Positions 38,913-48,609 of a stretch of DNA of 64,000 nt are shown piece after piece. Made by a program: the position numbers and the translations under genes. This DNA comes from Acetobacteraceae bacterium (GTDB lineage Bacteria; Pseudomonadota; Alphaproteobacteria; Acetobacterales; Acetobacteraceae): the NCBI GenBank assembly GCA_024280945.1, contig JAMXLO010000146.1:1-64000 (forward strand). The letters run 5' to 3'. The notes beneath the pieces were generated by a model. The model made no database searches, was not told where the DNA came from, and was given only the letters and a program-made list of their open reading frames with translations. Within the stretch, counting starts at the first letter, position 1. Every line of letters starts with the position of its first letter.

Positions 38913-40114
38913 TGCCCGGCTTCTCCAACCGGCTCGGCCGCGTCCAGGTCGCTGCCAGCGTGCAGATGTCGATCCGCGCGCGCGAATTGCGGGCGCAGGG
39001 CGTGGACATCATCTCGCTGACCTTGGGTGAGCCGAATTTTGCCTCCCCCCCGCACGCGATCGAGGCGGCGCATCAGGCGGCACTGCGCGGTGATACCAAG
39101 TACCCTCCACAGGATGGCACGGCGGCGCTGAAGCAGGCGATTCAGCGCAAGTTCAGACGCGACAGTGGGCTGGACTTTGCGCTCGACGAGATCTGCGTCA
39201 GCAACGGCGGCAAGCAGGCAATCTTCAACGCGCTTGGAGCGACACTGAACCCGGGCGACGAATCGGTGATCCCTGTGCCGTCGTGGAGCGCCTATGCACT
39301 GATGACCAAGCTGTTCGACGGCGAGCCGGTGTACGTCACCTGCCCGCAGAACAACGGCTTCAAGCCCCGCGCCGACGACATCGATGCGGCAATAACGCCG
39401 AAGACCAAGTGGCTGATCCTGAACAACCCGAACAATCCGTCTGGCGCCTGCTGCTCGGCCGATGACCTACGTGCCATCGCCGACGTAATGGTGAAGCACC
39501 CGCACGTCTGGGTCATGTCAGATGACATGTACGAGCACCTGGTGTTCGACGGCTTCAAGCACGCCACGATCGCCGCAGTGGCGCCCGAGTTGCGCGATCG
39601 CACGGTGACGATCAGCGGCGCGTCGAAGGCCTATGCGATGACCGGCTGGCGCATCGGCTTCGCCGGCGGCCCGAAGAACCTGATCAAGGCGATGGTGAAT
39701 ATGCAGGGTCAGGCGACTGCCGGTGTTTCCACCATCGGCCAGGCGGCCGCCGCTGCCGCGTTGAACGGGCCGCAGGATGGCGTGGCCGAGCAGATCGTCG
39801 CATATCGCAATCGACGCGATATGGCAGTGAAAATGCTGAATGCCTGCAAGGGCATCAACTGCCATAAGCCGGAAGGCGCGTTCTATGTGTTCCCTAATGT
39901 CGCTGGCTGCCTTGGCAAGACCACTGCCAGTGGCCGCATGCTGGGGTCCGATCAAGACGTGTGCATGGCACTGCTCGAGGAGGCGCATGTCGCGACCGTG
40001 CATGGTGCGGCGTATGGCATGAGCCCGTATCTACGTGTCAGCACCGCAACAGATGACGCTTCGCTGGCAGAAGGCTGCCGACGGATCGCAACATTCTGCG
40101 AAGGCCTGCACTGA
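38912..40114 (+). CDS. Class I aspartate-type aminotransferase, second tandem copy
   Basis: The 400-residue protein has exactly the length of the first copy. It shares the ends QFCEGLH/TFCEGLH, SNGGKQAIFNALGATL, NPNNPSGA, and the cofactor lysine at the same position (K239, GASKAYAMTGWRIGF). It differs in the substrate-facing N-terminus (GEPNFASPPHAI against GEPDFETPRNI) and near the arginine (LRVSTATDD against FRIAYANATE), so specificities may have diverged. The start shares one base with the preceding stop (TGATG). The pair looks like an old tandem duplication. Confidence 0.92.
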   Translation: MPGFSNRLGRVQVAASVQMSIRARELRAQGVDIISLTLGEPNFASPPHAIEAAHQAALRGDTKYPPQDGTAALKQAIQRKFRRDSGLDFALDEICVSNGGKQAIFNALGATLNPGDESVIPVPSWSAYALMTKLFDGEPVYVTCPQNNGFKPRADDIDAAITPKTKWLILNNPNNPSGACCSADDLRAIADVMVKHPHVWVMSDDMYEHLVFDGFKHATIAAVAPELRDRTVTISGASKAYAMTGWRIGFAGGPKNLIKAMVNMQGQATAGVSTIGQAAAAAALNGPQDGVAEQIVAYRNRRDMAVKMLNACKGINCHKPEGAFYVFPNVAGCLGKTTASGRMLGSDQDVCMALLEEAHVATVHGAAYGMSPYLRVSTATDDASLAEGCRRIATFCEGLH

Positions 40115-40215
40115 GCGGGACTGGGCGCAACAACGTGCAGATTGCGGCGGCATAGACGAAGACATCCGATGAGGATTCCGCATCATGGGTACGGAATTGG
40201 CATAGGAGGTCATCG

Positions 40216-41594
40216 ATGGAGAACTACGACGTCCTCATTCTTGGCAGCGGTGCAGGTGGCAAGCTCCTGGCATGGCATTTCTGACAGTCCGGGCCGCGAA
40301 CCGCGGTGGTGGAGCAGCGCCGGATCGGCGGCTGCTGGCCCAACATCGCCTGCCTGCCCAGCAAGAACGAGGTCCGCAGCGCAGAGGTCGTGCATCTGGT
40401 GCGCAACGCCGCAGAATATGGCACGATAACGGGTGCGGCCACCATCGACATGGGTATCGTTCGCAAGCGCAAGCGGGCGATGGTGGACGATCTTGTCGCA
40501 CTGCATCTGCGCAACTACGAGGCGAGCGGCGTCGAATTGGTCATGGGGACCGGGCGGTTCGTCGGGCCAAAGACGCTCGAAGCGGCGCTCAACGACGGCG
40601 GCTCGCGTACACTGGCCGGTGATCGGGATGTCGTCGATGTCGGTACACGTGCGGCCATACCGAATATCCCTGGATTGGAGGCGGCGAAGCCGCTCACCCA
40701 TATCGAAGCCCTGGAGCTCGATCATCTGCCAGCGCACCTGATCGTACTCGGCGGCGGATATGTCGGACTGGAGCTGGCACAGGCGTATCGCCAGTTCGGC
40801 AGCCGTGTGACGGTCATCGAGCAAGGTCCGCAACTGATGGGTCGCAAGGACCCTGACGTTGCCGATGAAGTGCTGGCGTTCCTGCGCGACGAAGTTATCG
40901 AGGTCGTCCTGAGCGCAGGCGCCGTCGGCATGACCGGCAGATCTGGCCAGACGGTCACCGTGACCCTGCGCACGAACAGGGGTGAGCAACGGATCGAGGG
41001 GACCGACATCCTGGTTGCAGCGGGTCGTGTTCCGAACACCGAGGGTATCGGCCTTGAGAACACCGGAGTAGTGCTGGACGAGCGGGGCTATATCCTCGTC
41101 AATCACCGGCTGGAGACGAGTGCCGCAGGCATCTGGGCTGTCGGTGACTGCGCCGGCGGTCCGCAGTTCACTCACGTCGCCGAAGACGACTTCCGGATCA
41201 TCCGCGACAACCTGGCCCGCGGCAATCGGAGTACCGGCAACCGGCTGATGCCTACTGCATGTTCACCGACCCGCCACTCGCGCATGTCGGATTGAGCGAG
41301 ACTGATGCGCAACGCCAGGGAATCGCAGCACGCGTGGCCCGGGTGCTCACGAGCGTGGTACTGCGCACCTTCGCGACCGGCGAGCGGCGCGGCTTCATGA
41401 AGGCCCTGATTGCGGCGTGCGGCGATCGCATTCTGGGCTTTACCATGATCGGCGCGGATGCCGGCGAGGCAATGGCCGTTGTTCAGACGGCGATGCTGGC
41501 TGACCTGCCCTATCAGCGCTTGCGCGACGCCGTGTTGGCGCACCCGACGGCGGAGGGACTTGGTCCTCTGCTGGCGAACGTGCCAGCGCGGTAG
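40216..41594 (+). pseudogene. Mercuric-reductase-like FAD disulfide oxidoreductase, inactivated
   Basis: A perfect AGGAGGT site precedes ATG 40216 (MENYDVLILGSGAGGKLLAW), but codon 23 is TGA (40282-40284), in frame. Reading on, the redox motif is GGCWPNIACLPSKN where relatives have GGSCPNIAC: the first active cysteine (codon 41) is W. NAD- and FAD-binding sequences follow. Near 41251 one base is missing, so the frame stops at 41295 while the dimerisation domain (MFTDPPLAHVGLSE to the end at 41594) continues in another frame. Three independent lesions make this a decayed gene. The 40306-41295 piece could still be translated but would lack the FAD-binding N-terminus and the dimer interface. Confidence 0.85.
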
Positions 41595-41627
41595 GTGCCG
41601 GTGGCACGGTGTGGTAATCGCTGCACC

Positions 41628-42629
41628 ATGTCAGTCATCATCCGCCGCGGCCAGGACGCCGATGCCGCCGGTTTTATCGCACTGATCGGCACCTGTTGGG
41701 CCCAGTATCCGGGTATCGTCTTCGAGGTTGATGCCGAGATGCCGGAGCTGCGCACGCTCGCCACCTATTATGCAAACAGAAGCGGTGCGCTGTGGGCAGC
41801 TGAAAGCGATGGGCAATTTGCAGGGATGGTCGCCACCATACCGCACGCGGCGGGGACGTGGGAGATCTGCCGCGTCTATACAATGCCCGCTACGCACGGC
41901 AGTGGCCTTGGGGATCGTCTGTTGTCTACGGCCGAGCAGCATGCGCGCGAGGCTGGGGCCCAGCGACTTGTTCTCTGGAGTGACACTCGGTTCGATCGCG
42001 CCCATCGCTTCTACGAGAAACACGGCTACGTGCGGCACGGCCCGATCCGCGTGCTGCACGATCTATCAAGCTCGCTGGAGTTCGGTTACGCCAAGCCGGT
42101 CGCGGGTATCGAGGTGCTGGATGCGCCAGCCGCTGCATCGGCCGAGCGTCGGCTCACCGAAATTCTACGCGCCTGTGTCGAGGATGGCGCATCCGTGTCG
42201 TACCTCCCGCCGCTGGCCACCGAGCTTGCGCGCGGCTTCTGGAAGCAGGTCTCTGCAGACGCCGCAGCTGGCACACGCATCCTCCTGGCGGCGTGGCATG
42301 ACGCGATCCTCGTCGGCACTGTGATGCTGGAGTTCGCTTCCGCTCCCAACCAGCCGCATCGCGCCGAGGTACAGAAGCTGTTGGTGCATCCGGAGGCGCG
42401 TCGGCAAGGTATCGCGCGCGCGCTGATGACGCGCCTGGAGCAGGAGGCGCAGCGCGCGAAGAAGACGCTGCTGACATTGGATACGCGGGTCGGCGACAAA
42501 GCCGAGATGTTGTATCGTGACATGGGCTGGCACGAAGCCGGGCGCATTCCTGGCTTTGCGCTCAACGCCGAGCGCGTCCCATGTGCGACGGTGTTCTTCT
42601 GGAAGACGGTGCCGTCGGCCTCGGACTAA
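41628..42629 (+). CDS. Tandem-domain GNAT acetyltransferase
   Basis: The 333-residue protein has two GNAT folds. The first (about residues 1-155) has VYTMPATHGSGLGDRLL as its acetyl-CoA loop, a degraded form of the Q/RxxGxG/A motif. The second (about 165-325) has LLVHPEARRQGIARALM, a canonical loop, and LDTRVGDKAEMLYRDMGW. The second domain is likely to be the active one. ATG 41628 gives the better N-terminus than the upstream in-frame start at 41595. The acceptor is unknown. It follows the broken reductase by 33 bp. Confidence 0.86.
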   Translation: MSVIIRRGQDADAAGFIALIGTCWAQYPGIVFEVDAEMPELRTLATYYANRSGALWAAESDGQFAGMVATIPHAAGTWEICRVYTMPATHGSGLGDRLLSTAEQHAREAGAQRLVLWSDTRFDRAHRFYEKHGYVRHGPIRVLHDLSSSLEFGYAKPVAGIEVLDAPAAASAERRLTEILRACVEDGASVSYLPPLATELARGFWKQVSADAAAGTRILLAAWHDAILVGTVMLEFASAPNQPHRAEVQKLLVHPEARRQGIARALMTRLEQEAQRAKKTLLTLDTRVGDKAEMLYRDMGWHEAGRIPGFALNAERVPCATVFFWKTVPSASD

Positions 42630-42773
42630 GCCAGCGCCAGCTCGCGATGATGCGGGTCTGCTTGCCCTCGACATTCCTGTTGATGCCGGTCATCCAGGGA
42701 TCGATCGCGTTTGACCAGCCCACAGGCCATTTGTCCTTCAGCCGTACCCCATCCACACGACGAATGTTGATGC

Positions 42774-42800
42774 GATGCGCACGCCTCCAGCGTGCGCATC
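42774..42800. terminator. Perfect palindrome between convergent genes, possible two-way terminator
   Basis: GATGCGCACGC at 42774-42784 pairs exactly with GCGTGCGCATC at 42790-42800 around a 5-base loop. It lies in the 203-bp gap between the ends of the GNAT gene and grxD, where a bidirectional terminator is expected. No T-run follows on either strand, so standard intrinsic termination is uncertain. The rest of the gap shows no recognisable gene. Confidence 0.5.
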
Positions 42801-42832
42801 GGTTGACGAACAAAGGGTTAACGGACCAGGAA

Positions 42833-43171
42833 CTACGCCTCGGTCTTGTGCTCGATGCCCTTCTCGGCGAGCAGCGTCTCAAGCTCGCCGGACTGGAACA
42901 TCTCGGTGATGATGTCGCAACCGCCGACGAATTCGCCCTTGACGTACAGCTGTGGGATGGTCGGCCATTGCGAGAATTGCTTGATCCCCTCGCGCAGCTC
43001 CATGTCCTCGAGCACGTTCGCCGTTTTGAACGGCACCCCCATATGGGTGAGTATCTGCACCACGCGGGCCGAGAACCCGCACTGCGGGAACATCGCCGTG
43101 CCCTTCATGTAGAGCATCACCGGTGCTTCATCGATTTCGTTCTGGATGCGATTGAACACGTCGTTGGCCAT
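42833..43171 (-). CDS. grxD: Monothiol glutaredoxin Grx4
   Basis: The 112-residue protein has the CGFS active site at residues 31-34, the glutathione-binding [20 protein letters not shown] and the ending seen in Grx4 proteins. Monothiol CGFS glutaredoxins carry 2Fe-2S clusters and partner with BolA, which is encoded 22 bp upstream. ATG 43171 gives the family start; the longer frame has no similarity. It ends the purine block in its usual alphaproteobacterial position. Confidence 0.96.
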   Translation of the reverse strand: MANDVFNRIQNEIDEAPVMLYMKGTAMFPQCGFSARVVQILTHMGVPFKTANVLEDMELREGIKQFSQWPTIPQLYVKGEFVGGCDIITEMFQSGELETLLAEKGIEHKTEA

Positions 43172-43193
43172 CGTTGGACTCCTAGGGTCTCGT

Positions 43194-43427
43194 TCAGTCG
43201 GGGGCTGAGGTCTGTAACGCGAGGGCGTGCAGCTCGCCCCCCATGCGGCCGCGCAACGCCGCATAGACGATCTGGTGCTGCTTGACGCGCGGGATGCCGC
43301 GGAACGTCTCGGAGACGACCGTGGCGGCATAGTGGTCACCGTCACCAGCGAGGTCCTCGACGGTGACACGCGCGTCCGGGATCGCGGCCTTGATCAGCGC
43401 CTCGATCTCATTCGCCGCCATCGCCAT
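43194..43427 (-). CDS. bolA: BolA-family protein
   Basis: The 77-residue protein is a class I/II BolA domain: [27 protein letters not shown], then [25 protein letters not shown] with the conserved histidine. BolA-Grx4 complexes hold an Fe-S cluster and act in iron homeostasis. ATG 43427 has GGAGG 6 bp upstream, lying inside the 3' end of purL, which it overlaps by 20 bp. Close linkage with grxD supports the pair acting together. Confidence 0.95.
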   Translation of the reverse strand: MAMAANEIEALIKAAIPDARVTVEDLAGDGDHYAATVVSETFRGIPRVKQHQIVYAALRGRMGGELHALALQTSAPD

Positions 43428-45648
43428 GCCGGTCCTCCATCCAGGACGGGAAGAATCGTTCATGCGCCGCGCGCAATGCCCGCACGGATATTGTGCCCCC
43501 ATCGGGCAGTGTCAAATCCTGTCCACCGGATGTGCCGATGCGTACGGCTATCAGCCCAGCCGCTTCGGCCGCCCGGATCAGCGACCCGGCATCCGGGACG
43601 GCCAGCACGTAGCGGCCCTGGTCCTCGCCAAACCAATAGGCGTGACCCGGAATCTCGCGTGGACCGGTGAACACACGTGCGCCGGTCAAACCCGCCATGG
43701 CCATCTCCGCCAGCGCGACCAGCAATCCGCCGTCAGAGACGTCGTGGCAGGCCCGCACATTGCCAGCGAGGATTTGTGCGCGGACGAAATTTCCAACGGC
43801 CTTCTCGGCGACGAGGTCGACAGGCGGTGGCGCGCCCTCCTCACGGCCTGCGATCTCGCGCAGCCAGAGCGACTGGCCAAGCCAACCTTTGGTCTCACCG
43901 ACAACGACGACATCTAGCCACGGCCCCAGTGCAATGCCGACAACCTTCCTCACGTCGTCCAGCACACCGAGACCGCCGATCGCCGGTGTCGGGAGAATCG
44001 CGCGCACGCCGCCGGAAGGCAGCCGTGTCTCATTGTATAGACTGACATTGCCCGAGACGACGGGGAACTCAAGCGCTTCGCACGCCGTCGCCATCCCGCG
44101 AATGGCCGCGGCGAACTCGCCCATGACCTCCGGCCGCTCCGGGTTGCCGAAGTTCATGTTGTCGGTGATCGCCAACGGCCGTGCACCCACCGCTGTCAGG
44201 TTGCGCCAAGCCTCGGCGATCGCCTGCCGGCCACCGGTCTCTGGATCGGCAGCGCAATAGCGTGGCGTGCAATCGGTGGTCAGGGCTAGCGCTCGCGTCA
44301 GTCCTTCCAGCTTCACCACTGCCGCGTCAGCGGCTCCCGGCCGCTTCACCGTCTGCCCACCAACCGTGCTGTCGTACTGATCCCAGACCCAGGCGCGGGA
44401 GCAGAGATCGGGGCACGCCACCAGTTTCCACAGCGCCGACGTCAGACCAAGGCGGTCTTCCACCCTGGCGGCGTTGATCACCTCGTGCTTCTTCGTCTCC
44501 GTGGTCGGGCGGTGGTAAAGCGGCGCCTGTTCGGCCAGTGGCGCCAGTGGAATGTCCGCTTCCACCGCGCCATGATGACGCACCACGATGCGACCGGTGT
44601 CTGTCAGCCGGCCGATCACGGCAAAGTCCAATTCCCACTTCTCGAAGATTTTTCGCGCGGCGTCCTCGCGGTCGGGGCGCAGCACCATCAGCATGCGCTC
44701 CTGGCTCTCCGACAGCATGAACTCATAGGCGGTCATGCCGGTCTCCCGCGCCGGCACGCGATCCAGATCGAGCTCGATACCGACACCGCCCTTCCCTGCC
44801 ATTTCCACCGATGAACTGGTGAGTCCGGCGGCACCCATATCCTGAATGGCGACGATGGCGTCGGTGGCCATCAGCTCCAGGCACGCCTCGATCAGCAGCT
44901 TCTCGGTGAACGGGTCGCCGACCTGCACGGTGGGACGTTTTTCGTCCGCATCAGCGCCGAACTCGGCCGAGGCCATCGTGGCCCCGTGGATGCCGTCGCG
45001 CCCGGTCTTCGAGCCGACATACACCACCGGGTTGCCGACTCCCGCTGCCGCCGAGAGGAAGATGCGGTCGACCGGCGCAATGCCGACGGTCATGGCATTG
45101 ACCAATGGATTGCCGTCATAGGCCGGGTGAAAATTGATTTCACCGCCGACCGTCGGCACGCCCACACAATTGCCGTAACCGCCGATCCCGCGCACCACGC
45201 CATCGACGATGCGCTTGGTCACCGCGTTGTCGGGTGAGCCGAAGCGCAGCGCGTTCAGATTGGCGATCGGCCGTGCACCCATGGTGAAGACATCGCGCAA
45301 GATGCCGCCCACTCCTGTGGCTGCGCCCTGGTACGGCTCGATGAAGCTCGGATGGTTATGGCTTTCCATCTTGAATACGGCGGCCAGGCCGTCCCCGATG
45401 TCCACGACACCGGCGTTCTCGCCAGGACCATGGATGACCCAGGGCGCCTTGGTTGGCAGTTGGCGCAGCCAGACCCGGGATGACTTGTAGCTGCAGTGCT
45501 CCGACCACATGACGCTGAACACGCCGAGTTCGGTCAGCGTCGGTGTGCGGCCCATGATCTCCAGGACTCGCCCGTACTCATCGGCCGAAAGCCCGAATTC
45601 GGCGGCGAGCGCCTGGTTGACGACGGGGGATGTGCTCGGGTGGTCCAT
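43408..45648 (-). CDS. purL: Phosphoribosylformylglycinamidine synthase subunit PurL
   Basis: The 746-residue ATP-dependent synthase is the small PurL type that works with PurQ and PurS to make FGAM in purine synthesis. It has [25 protein letters not shown] near residue 35, [34 protein letters not shown] near residue 108, and [19 protein letters not shown] 45648 ([10 protein letters not shown]) gives the standard length; an in-frame GTG at 45726 would overlap the divergent Uma2 gene. No strong ribosome-binding site is seen. The gene is cut off from purQ by the antisense Uma2 insert and may have its own promoter. Confidence 0.95.
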   Translation of the reverse strand: MDHPSTSPVVNQALAAEFGLSADEYGRVLEIMGRTPTLTELGVFSVMWSEHCSYKSSRVWLRQLPTKAPWVIHGPGENAGVVDIGDGLAAVFKMESHNHPSFIEPYQGAATGVGGILRDVFTMGARPIANLNALRFGSPDNAVTKRIVDGVVRGIGGYGNCVGVPTVGGEINFHPAYDGNPLVNAMTVGIAPVDRIFLSAAAGVGNPVVYVGSKTGRDGIHGATMASAEFGADADEKRPTVQVGDPFTEKLLIEACLELMATDAIVAIQDMGAAGLTSSSVEMAGKGGVGIELDLDRVPARETGMTAYEFMLSESQERMLMVLRPDREDAARKIFEKWELDFAVIGRLTDTGRIVVRHHGAVEADIPLAPLAEQAPLYHRPTTETKKHEVINAARVEDRLGLTSALWKLVACPDLCSRAWVWDQYDSTVGGQTVKRPGAADAAVVKLEGLTRALALTTDCTPRYCAADPETGGRQAIAEAWRNLTAVGARPLAITDNMNFGNPERPEVMGEFAAAIRGMATACEALEFPVVSGNVSLYNETRLPSGGVRAILPTPAIGGLGVLDDVRKVVGIALGPWLDVVVVGETKGWLGQSLWLREIAGREEGAPPPVDLVAEKAVGNFVRAQILAGNVRACHDVSDGGLLVALAEMAMAGLTGARVFTGPREIPGHAYWFGEDQGRYVLAVPDAGSLIRAAEAAGLIAVRIGTSGGQDLTLPDGGTISVRALRAAHERFFPSWMEDRHGDGGE

Positions 45649-45718
45649 GGCGCGGGGCTGATATAACTGCTCCGGCGGCAGGCTGCCATCCGGGCGGCGA
45701 ACGCGGTAATCTGTCGGC

Positions 45719-46309
45719 ATGGACACGGTTTACGACACGGGCGTTCTCAGCCGCTATCCAGTGCCCCGGCACCGTTTGACACGGCGCGACTACTATCGTC
45801 TGGCCGAGGCCGGCATCCTGTCGGAGGACGATCGCGTCGAGCTGCTGGAAGGACAACTGGTTGATTTGTCGGCGATCGGGCCACGCCATGCGATCGCGGT
45901 GGATGCACTGACTGAAGTGCTTGTCCTGGCTGCGGCTGGCCGCGCGGCGGTGCGGGTACAAAACCCGATGGTGCTGGACGATAATTCGGAACCACAGCCG
46001 GACATCACTCTCGTGCGACGCCCCTGGCACGGCTATCCGCATGAACATCCGCGACCCTCTGACATTTATCTGTTGATCGAGGTCGCCGACTCGAGCCTGG
46101 AATTCGATCTTGGGGCAAAGTTGGAACTATACGCCCGGGCCGGCATTCGCGAATTCTGGGTGGTGGACCTTCCTGGCAATCGCGTTCTGGTGCATCGCGG
46201 CCCGAACGGCGGTGGATACGATCCGACGCCCATCGTCGATATGTCGGGTACGGTCCAAGTCGAAGCGCTGCCCGATGTGACGATCTCGGCCGCGCGGATC
46301 TTCGTCTAG
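45719..46309 (+). CDS. Uma2-family (DUF820) PD-(D/E)XK nuclease-like protein
   Basis: The 196-residue protein has the Uma2 restriction-endonuclease-like fold: E44 in [10 protein letters not shown]95 in PDITLV, E121 in LLIEVADSS, and K134 in [21 protein letters not shown]. Uma2 proteins are abundant in cyanobacteria and scattered in alphaproteobacteria, and their role is unknown; a link to mobile DNA has been proposed. It lies on the opposite strand between purQ and purL, 70 bp from the purL start and 3 bp from the purQ stop, so it interrupts an otherwise conserved operon. Confidence 0.88.
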   Translation: MDTVYDTGVLSRYPVPRHRLTRRDYYRLAEAGILSEDDRVELLEGQLVDLSAIGPRHAIAVDALTEVLVLAAAGRAAVRVQNPMVLDDNSEPQPDITLVRRPWHGYPHEHPRPSDIYLLIEVADSSLEFDLGAKLELYARAGIREFWVVDLPGNRVLVHRGPNGGGYDPTPIVDMSGTVQVEALPDVTISAARIFV

Positions 46310-46312
46310 CGA

Positions 46313-46993
46313 CTACTGAGCCGCCAGCGCGTCGAACATCGGCTTGCCGTCGATGCCACCCATCAGCGGGTCCACAAGGTCCTCGGGATGCGGCATCAGG
46401 CCCAGGACGCGCAGATTGGGCGACAGGATGCCGGCGATCGAGTGGGCACTGCCGTTGAGATTGGCTTCGGATGTGATCTCGCCGGTTGGGGTGGCGTAGC
46501 GCAGCGCCACCAGCCCCTCGCCTTCCAGCCGATCGAGCGTGGCATCGTCGGCAAAATAGTTGCCGTCGCCGTGCGCCATCACCGCGCGAAATGTCTGGCC
46601 GCGCTGGTACTGGTTCGTGAACACCGTGTCGCTTCGCTCGACCCGCAAATGGCAGTCCATGGAAAGGAAGCGGAGCGAGGCGTTGCGCAACAGGGCACCA
46701 GGCAGCAGACCCGCTTCAGTCAGGATCTGGAAGCCGTTGCACACGCCGAGGATATAGCCCCCACGGGCAGCGTGCTCACGCACCGCGCTCATGACCGGGG
46801 AGTGCGCTGCCATCGCACCGCAGCGCAGGTAGTCACCATGCGAAAAGCCCCCAGGGATCACGACGAGGTCCAGACCGCTGAGGTCCGTTTCCTTATGCCA
46901 GATCATCCGGGGCTCGGCGCCCGACTGGCGCAGCGCGATCACCATGTCGCGCTCACGGTTGATGCCGGGGAAGACGAGGATACCGGCTCTCAT
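46313..46993 (-). CDS. purQ: Phosphoribosylformylglycinamidine synthase subunit PurQ (glutaminase)
   Basis: The 226-residue class I glutamine amidotransferase has nucleophile C85 in GVCNGFQIL, the oxyanion region [16 protein letters not shown], and the catalytic H/E pair in [14 protein letters not shown]. It supplies ammonia to PurL. ATG 46993 has GGAAGG close by, and a hairpin-bearing 53-bp repeat lies just upstream. Its stop is 3 bp from the end of the antisense Uma2 gene, which separates it from purL. Confidence 0.96.
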   Translation of the reverse strand: MRAGILVFPGINRERDMVIALRQSGAEPRMIWHKETDLSGLDLVVIPGGFSHGDYLRCGAMAAHSPVMSAVREHAARGGYILGVCNGFQILTEAGLLPGALLRNASLRFLSMDCHLRVERSDTVFTNQYQRGQTFRAVMAHGDGNYFADDATLDRLEGEGLVALRYATPTGEITSEANLNGSAHSIAGILSPNLRVLGLMPHPEDLVDPLMGGIDGKPMFDALAAQ

Positions 46994-47002
46994 GGAACCT
47001 TC

Positions 47003-47055
47003 CGGGCGAACACCCGGCTATCTGAGCCTGCGACCGGGCTTGCCCCGATAGTCAT
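47003..47055. repeat. Dispersed 53-bp leader repeat, copy B
   Basis: This is the partner of 22628-22680, aligned without gaps. It contains a hairpin CCGGG/CCCGG at 47002-47017 and a degraded version of the second stem. It lies 10 bp upstream of the purQ start codon, in the same relative position as copy A before its downstream gene. Confidence 0.65.
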
Positions 47056-47075
47056 GGCCTGGCCCGACCAGCCCA

Positions 47076-47447
47076 TCATCGATGCGGCTCAGTGCACGGA
47101 AAGAAGCGGACGATGGCCTGGCCGACGGCAGCCGGCGCCGGTCCGTCCTCGTGCGTATCTGCATAGGCCGTCACCACCTGCGCCAGCAGGTCCGGCGTGA
47201 AGTCGGACGGCGGACAGACACCGCGCGGTGGTGTGGGAGCGAATTGCAGATCGTAAATGCCGGAGACGTAGCCCACGCACAGGCCGTGCTGGGCCGGTTC
47301 GGCCGAATGGCAGGCGGTGGCCAATTGCCTTGAGGTCATCTGCTTCCAGCCTTGCTGCGCCGGCTGGCCATGGGCGCGTGCCGTCAGCAGAGGCAAAGCT
47401 GCGGCTAGCAGCAGGAGACGTCTCCCCCTCGCCTTGCGGGAGTACAT
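47076..47447 (-). CDS. Small secreted protein with Rap1a/Tai-like domain
   Basis: The 123-residue protein has a basic start (MYSRKARGRR), a hydrophobic stretch LLLLAAALPLLTARAHG that looks like a signal peptide, and a mature part with cysteines in ATACHS, GLCVGYVSGIYD, GVCPPSDFTPDLLAQVV and a final FFPC. That pattern is the Rap1a/Tai family, first known as immunity proteins against type VI secretion amidases but also widespread as secreted proteins of unknown role. No amidase is encoded nearby. It lies between purS and purQ on the operon strand. Part of its start region is made of repeat-like sequence. Confidence 0.72.
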   Translation of the reverse strand: MYSRKARGRRLLLLAAALPLLTARAHGQPAQQGWKQMTSRQLATACHSAEPAQHGLCVGYVSGIYDLQFAPTPPRGVCPPSDFTPDLLAQVVTAYADTHEDGPAPAAVGQAIVRFFPCTEPHR

Positions 47448-47480
47448 TGGTGGCAGGGGGCGACCGGACCATCCCGCGGC

Positions 47481-47515
47481 CCCCTCCCCCCACCCCCCTC
47501 GCGCAAGGGGAGGGG
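47481..47515. repeat. C-rich/G-rich palindromic element between purS and the Rap1a-like gene
   Basis: CCCCTCCCC at 47481-47489 pairs exactly with GGGGAGGGG at 47507-47515 around a C-rich loop ending CTCGCGCAA. A second, related sequence (CTCCCCCTCGCCTTGCGGGAG) lies at about 47422-47442, inside the first codons of the Rap1a-like gene, and a third is at 35.88-35.92 kb. Such elements are common intergenic palindromes in alphaproteobacteria. The function is unknown. Confidence 0.6.
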
Positions 47516-47535
47516 GAGTGCTTGGTGCCGTGTGT

Positions 47536-47778
47536 TCACCCATCCACCGACACCCGGAAACTTTCGATCACCGGGTTCGCCAGCAGCTTGGTTGCCATCT
47601 GTTCGGCCGCCGCGCGCGCACGGTCGGGGTCGCTTTCCGTCAATTCGAGTTCGATCACCTTGCCGGCCCGCACTTCACCCACGGCGTCGAACCCAAGCGA
47701 GTTCAGTGCGTGGCCGATAGCCTTGCCCTGTGGATCGAGTACGCCGACCTTCAGCATCACCGTGACGATGGCCTTCAC
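47536..47778 (-). CDS. purS: Phosphoribosylformylglycinamidine synthase subunit PurS
   Basis: The 80-residue protein starts [21 protein letters not shown], has the HALNSLGF and [12 protein letters not shown] segments of PurS, and ends [13 protein letters not shown]. It bridges PurQ and PurL in the FGAM synthase complex. Its ATG overlaps the purC stop (ATGA), so the two are coupled. Next on this strand comes a palindromic element and then the Rap1a-like gene. Confidence 0.96.
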   Translation of the reverse strand: MKAIVTVMLKVGVLDPQGKAIGHALNSLGFDAVGEVRAGKVIELELTESDPDRARAAAEQMATKLLANPVIESFRVSVDG

Positions 47779-48539
47779 TGCATCAGCTCCGGACCCTTCA
47801 TGTCGCGCACTCCCGCCTCCGGCAGGATGCCGAGACGCTTCGCCACTTCCTGGTACGCCTCCTCGACCTTGCCCATGTCACGGCGGAAGCGGTCCTTGTC
47901 CATCTTCTCGTTTGTTTTCGAGTCCCACAGTCGACAATTGTCGGGACTGATCTCATCGGCCAATACGATGCGCATTTCATCGTTTTCCCACAGCCGCCCG
48001 AACTCCAGCTTGAAGTCGACCAGGCTGATGCCGACACCAAGGAACAGGCCGGTCAGGAAATCGTTGATCCTCAGGGTGAGCGCAACGACATCGTCGAGAT
48101 CAGCGGCATTGGCCCAGCCGAAGCAGGTGATGTGTTCTTCGGAGACCAGCGGGTCGTTCAGTGCGTCGTTCTTGTAATAGTACTCGATGATCGAGCGCGG
48201 CAGCCGGGTGCCTTCGGGAATGCCCAACCGCTGAGAGAGACTGCCGGCCGAGATGTTACGCACCACCACTTCGAGCGGAATGATCTCAACCTCGCGAATG
48301 AGCTGCTCGCGCATATTCAACCGGCGCACGAAGTGGGTCGGAATGCCGATCTCCGCCAGCCGCATCATCAGATACTCGCTGATCCGATTGTTCAGGACGC
48401 CCTTCCCGGTGATCACGCCCTTTTTCTGCGCGTTGAAAGCGGTCGCATCGTCTTTGAAATATTGCACGAGCGTACCGGGTTCCGGCCCCTCGAACAGGAT
48501 TTTGGCTTTCCCTTCGTAGAGCTGGCGGCGGCGGGCCAT
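47775..48539 (-). CDS. purC: SAICAR synthetase
   Basis: The 254-residue ligase joins aspartate to CAIR in purine synthesis. It has [15 protein letters not shown] near the start, [17 protein letters not shown], the [42 protein letters not shown] core, and [13 protein letters not shown] 48539 has AAGGGG 7 bp upstream; the long upstream frame is not family sequence. It is the first purine gene of the block, 70 bp after the NRDE gene on the same strand. Confidence 0.96.
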   Translation of the reverse strand: MARRRQLYEGKAKILFEGPEPGTLVQYFKDDATAFNAQKKGVITGKGVLNNRISEYLMMRLAEIGIPTHFVRRLNMREQLIREVEIIPLEVVVRNISAGSLSQRLGIPEGTRLPRSIIEYYYKNDALNDPLVSEEHITCFGWANAADLDDVVALTLRINDFLTGLFLGVGISLVDFKLEFGRLWENDEMRIVLADEISPDNCRLWDSKTNEKMDKDRFRRDMGKVEEAYQEVAKRLGILPEAGVRDMKGPELMQ

Positions 48540-48609
48540 CACGATCCCCTTCTGGGCGAGTGCCTGGGGGTATAGCAGCGACCGGCCGACGTCGCCATGC
48601 CGGGAGGGA

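Noticed and set aside
40282-40284. In-frame TGA read as selenocysteine
   Set aside because: Relatives have alanine here, it is not a redox position, and the gene carries two other lesions, so a nonsense mutation is simpler.
42562-42882. Possible minus-strand gene in the GNAT-grxD gap
   Set aside because: It overlaps both neighbours, contains the perfect palindrome and shows no family pattern.
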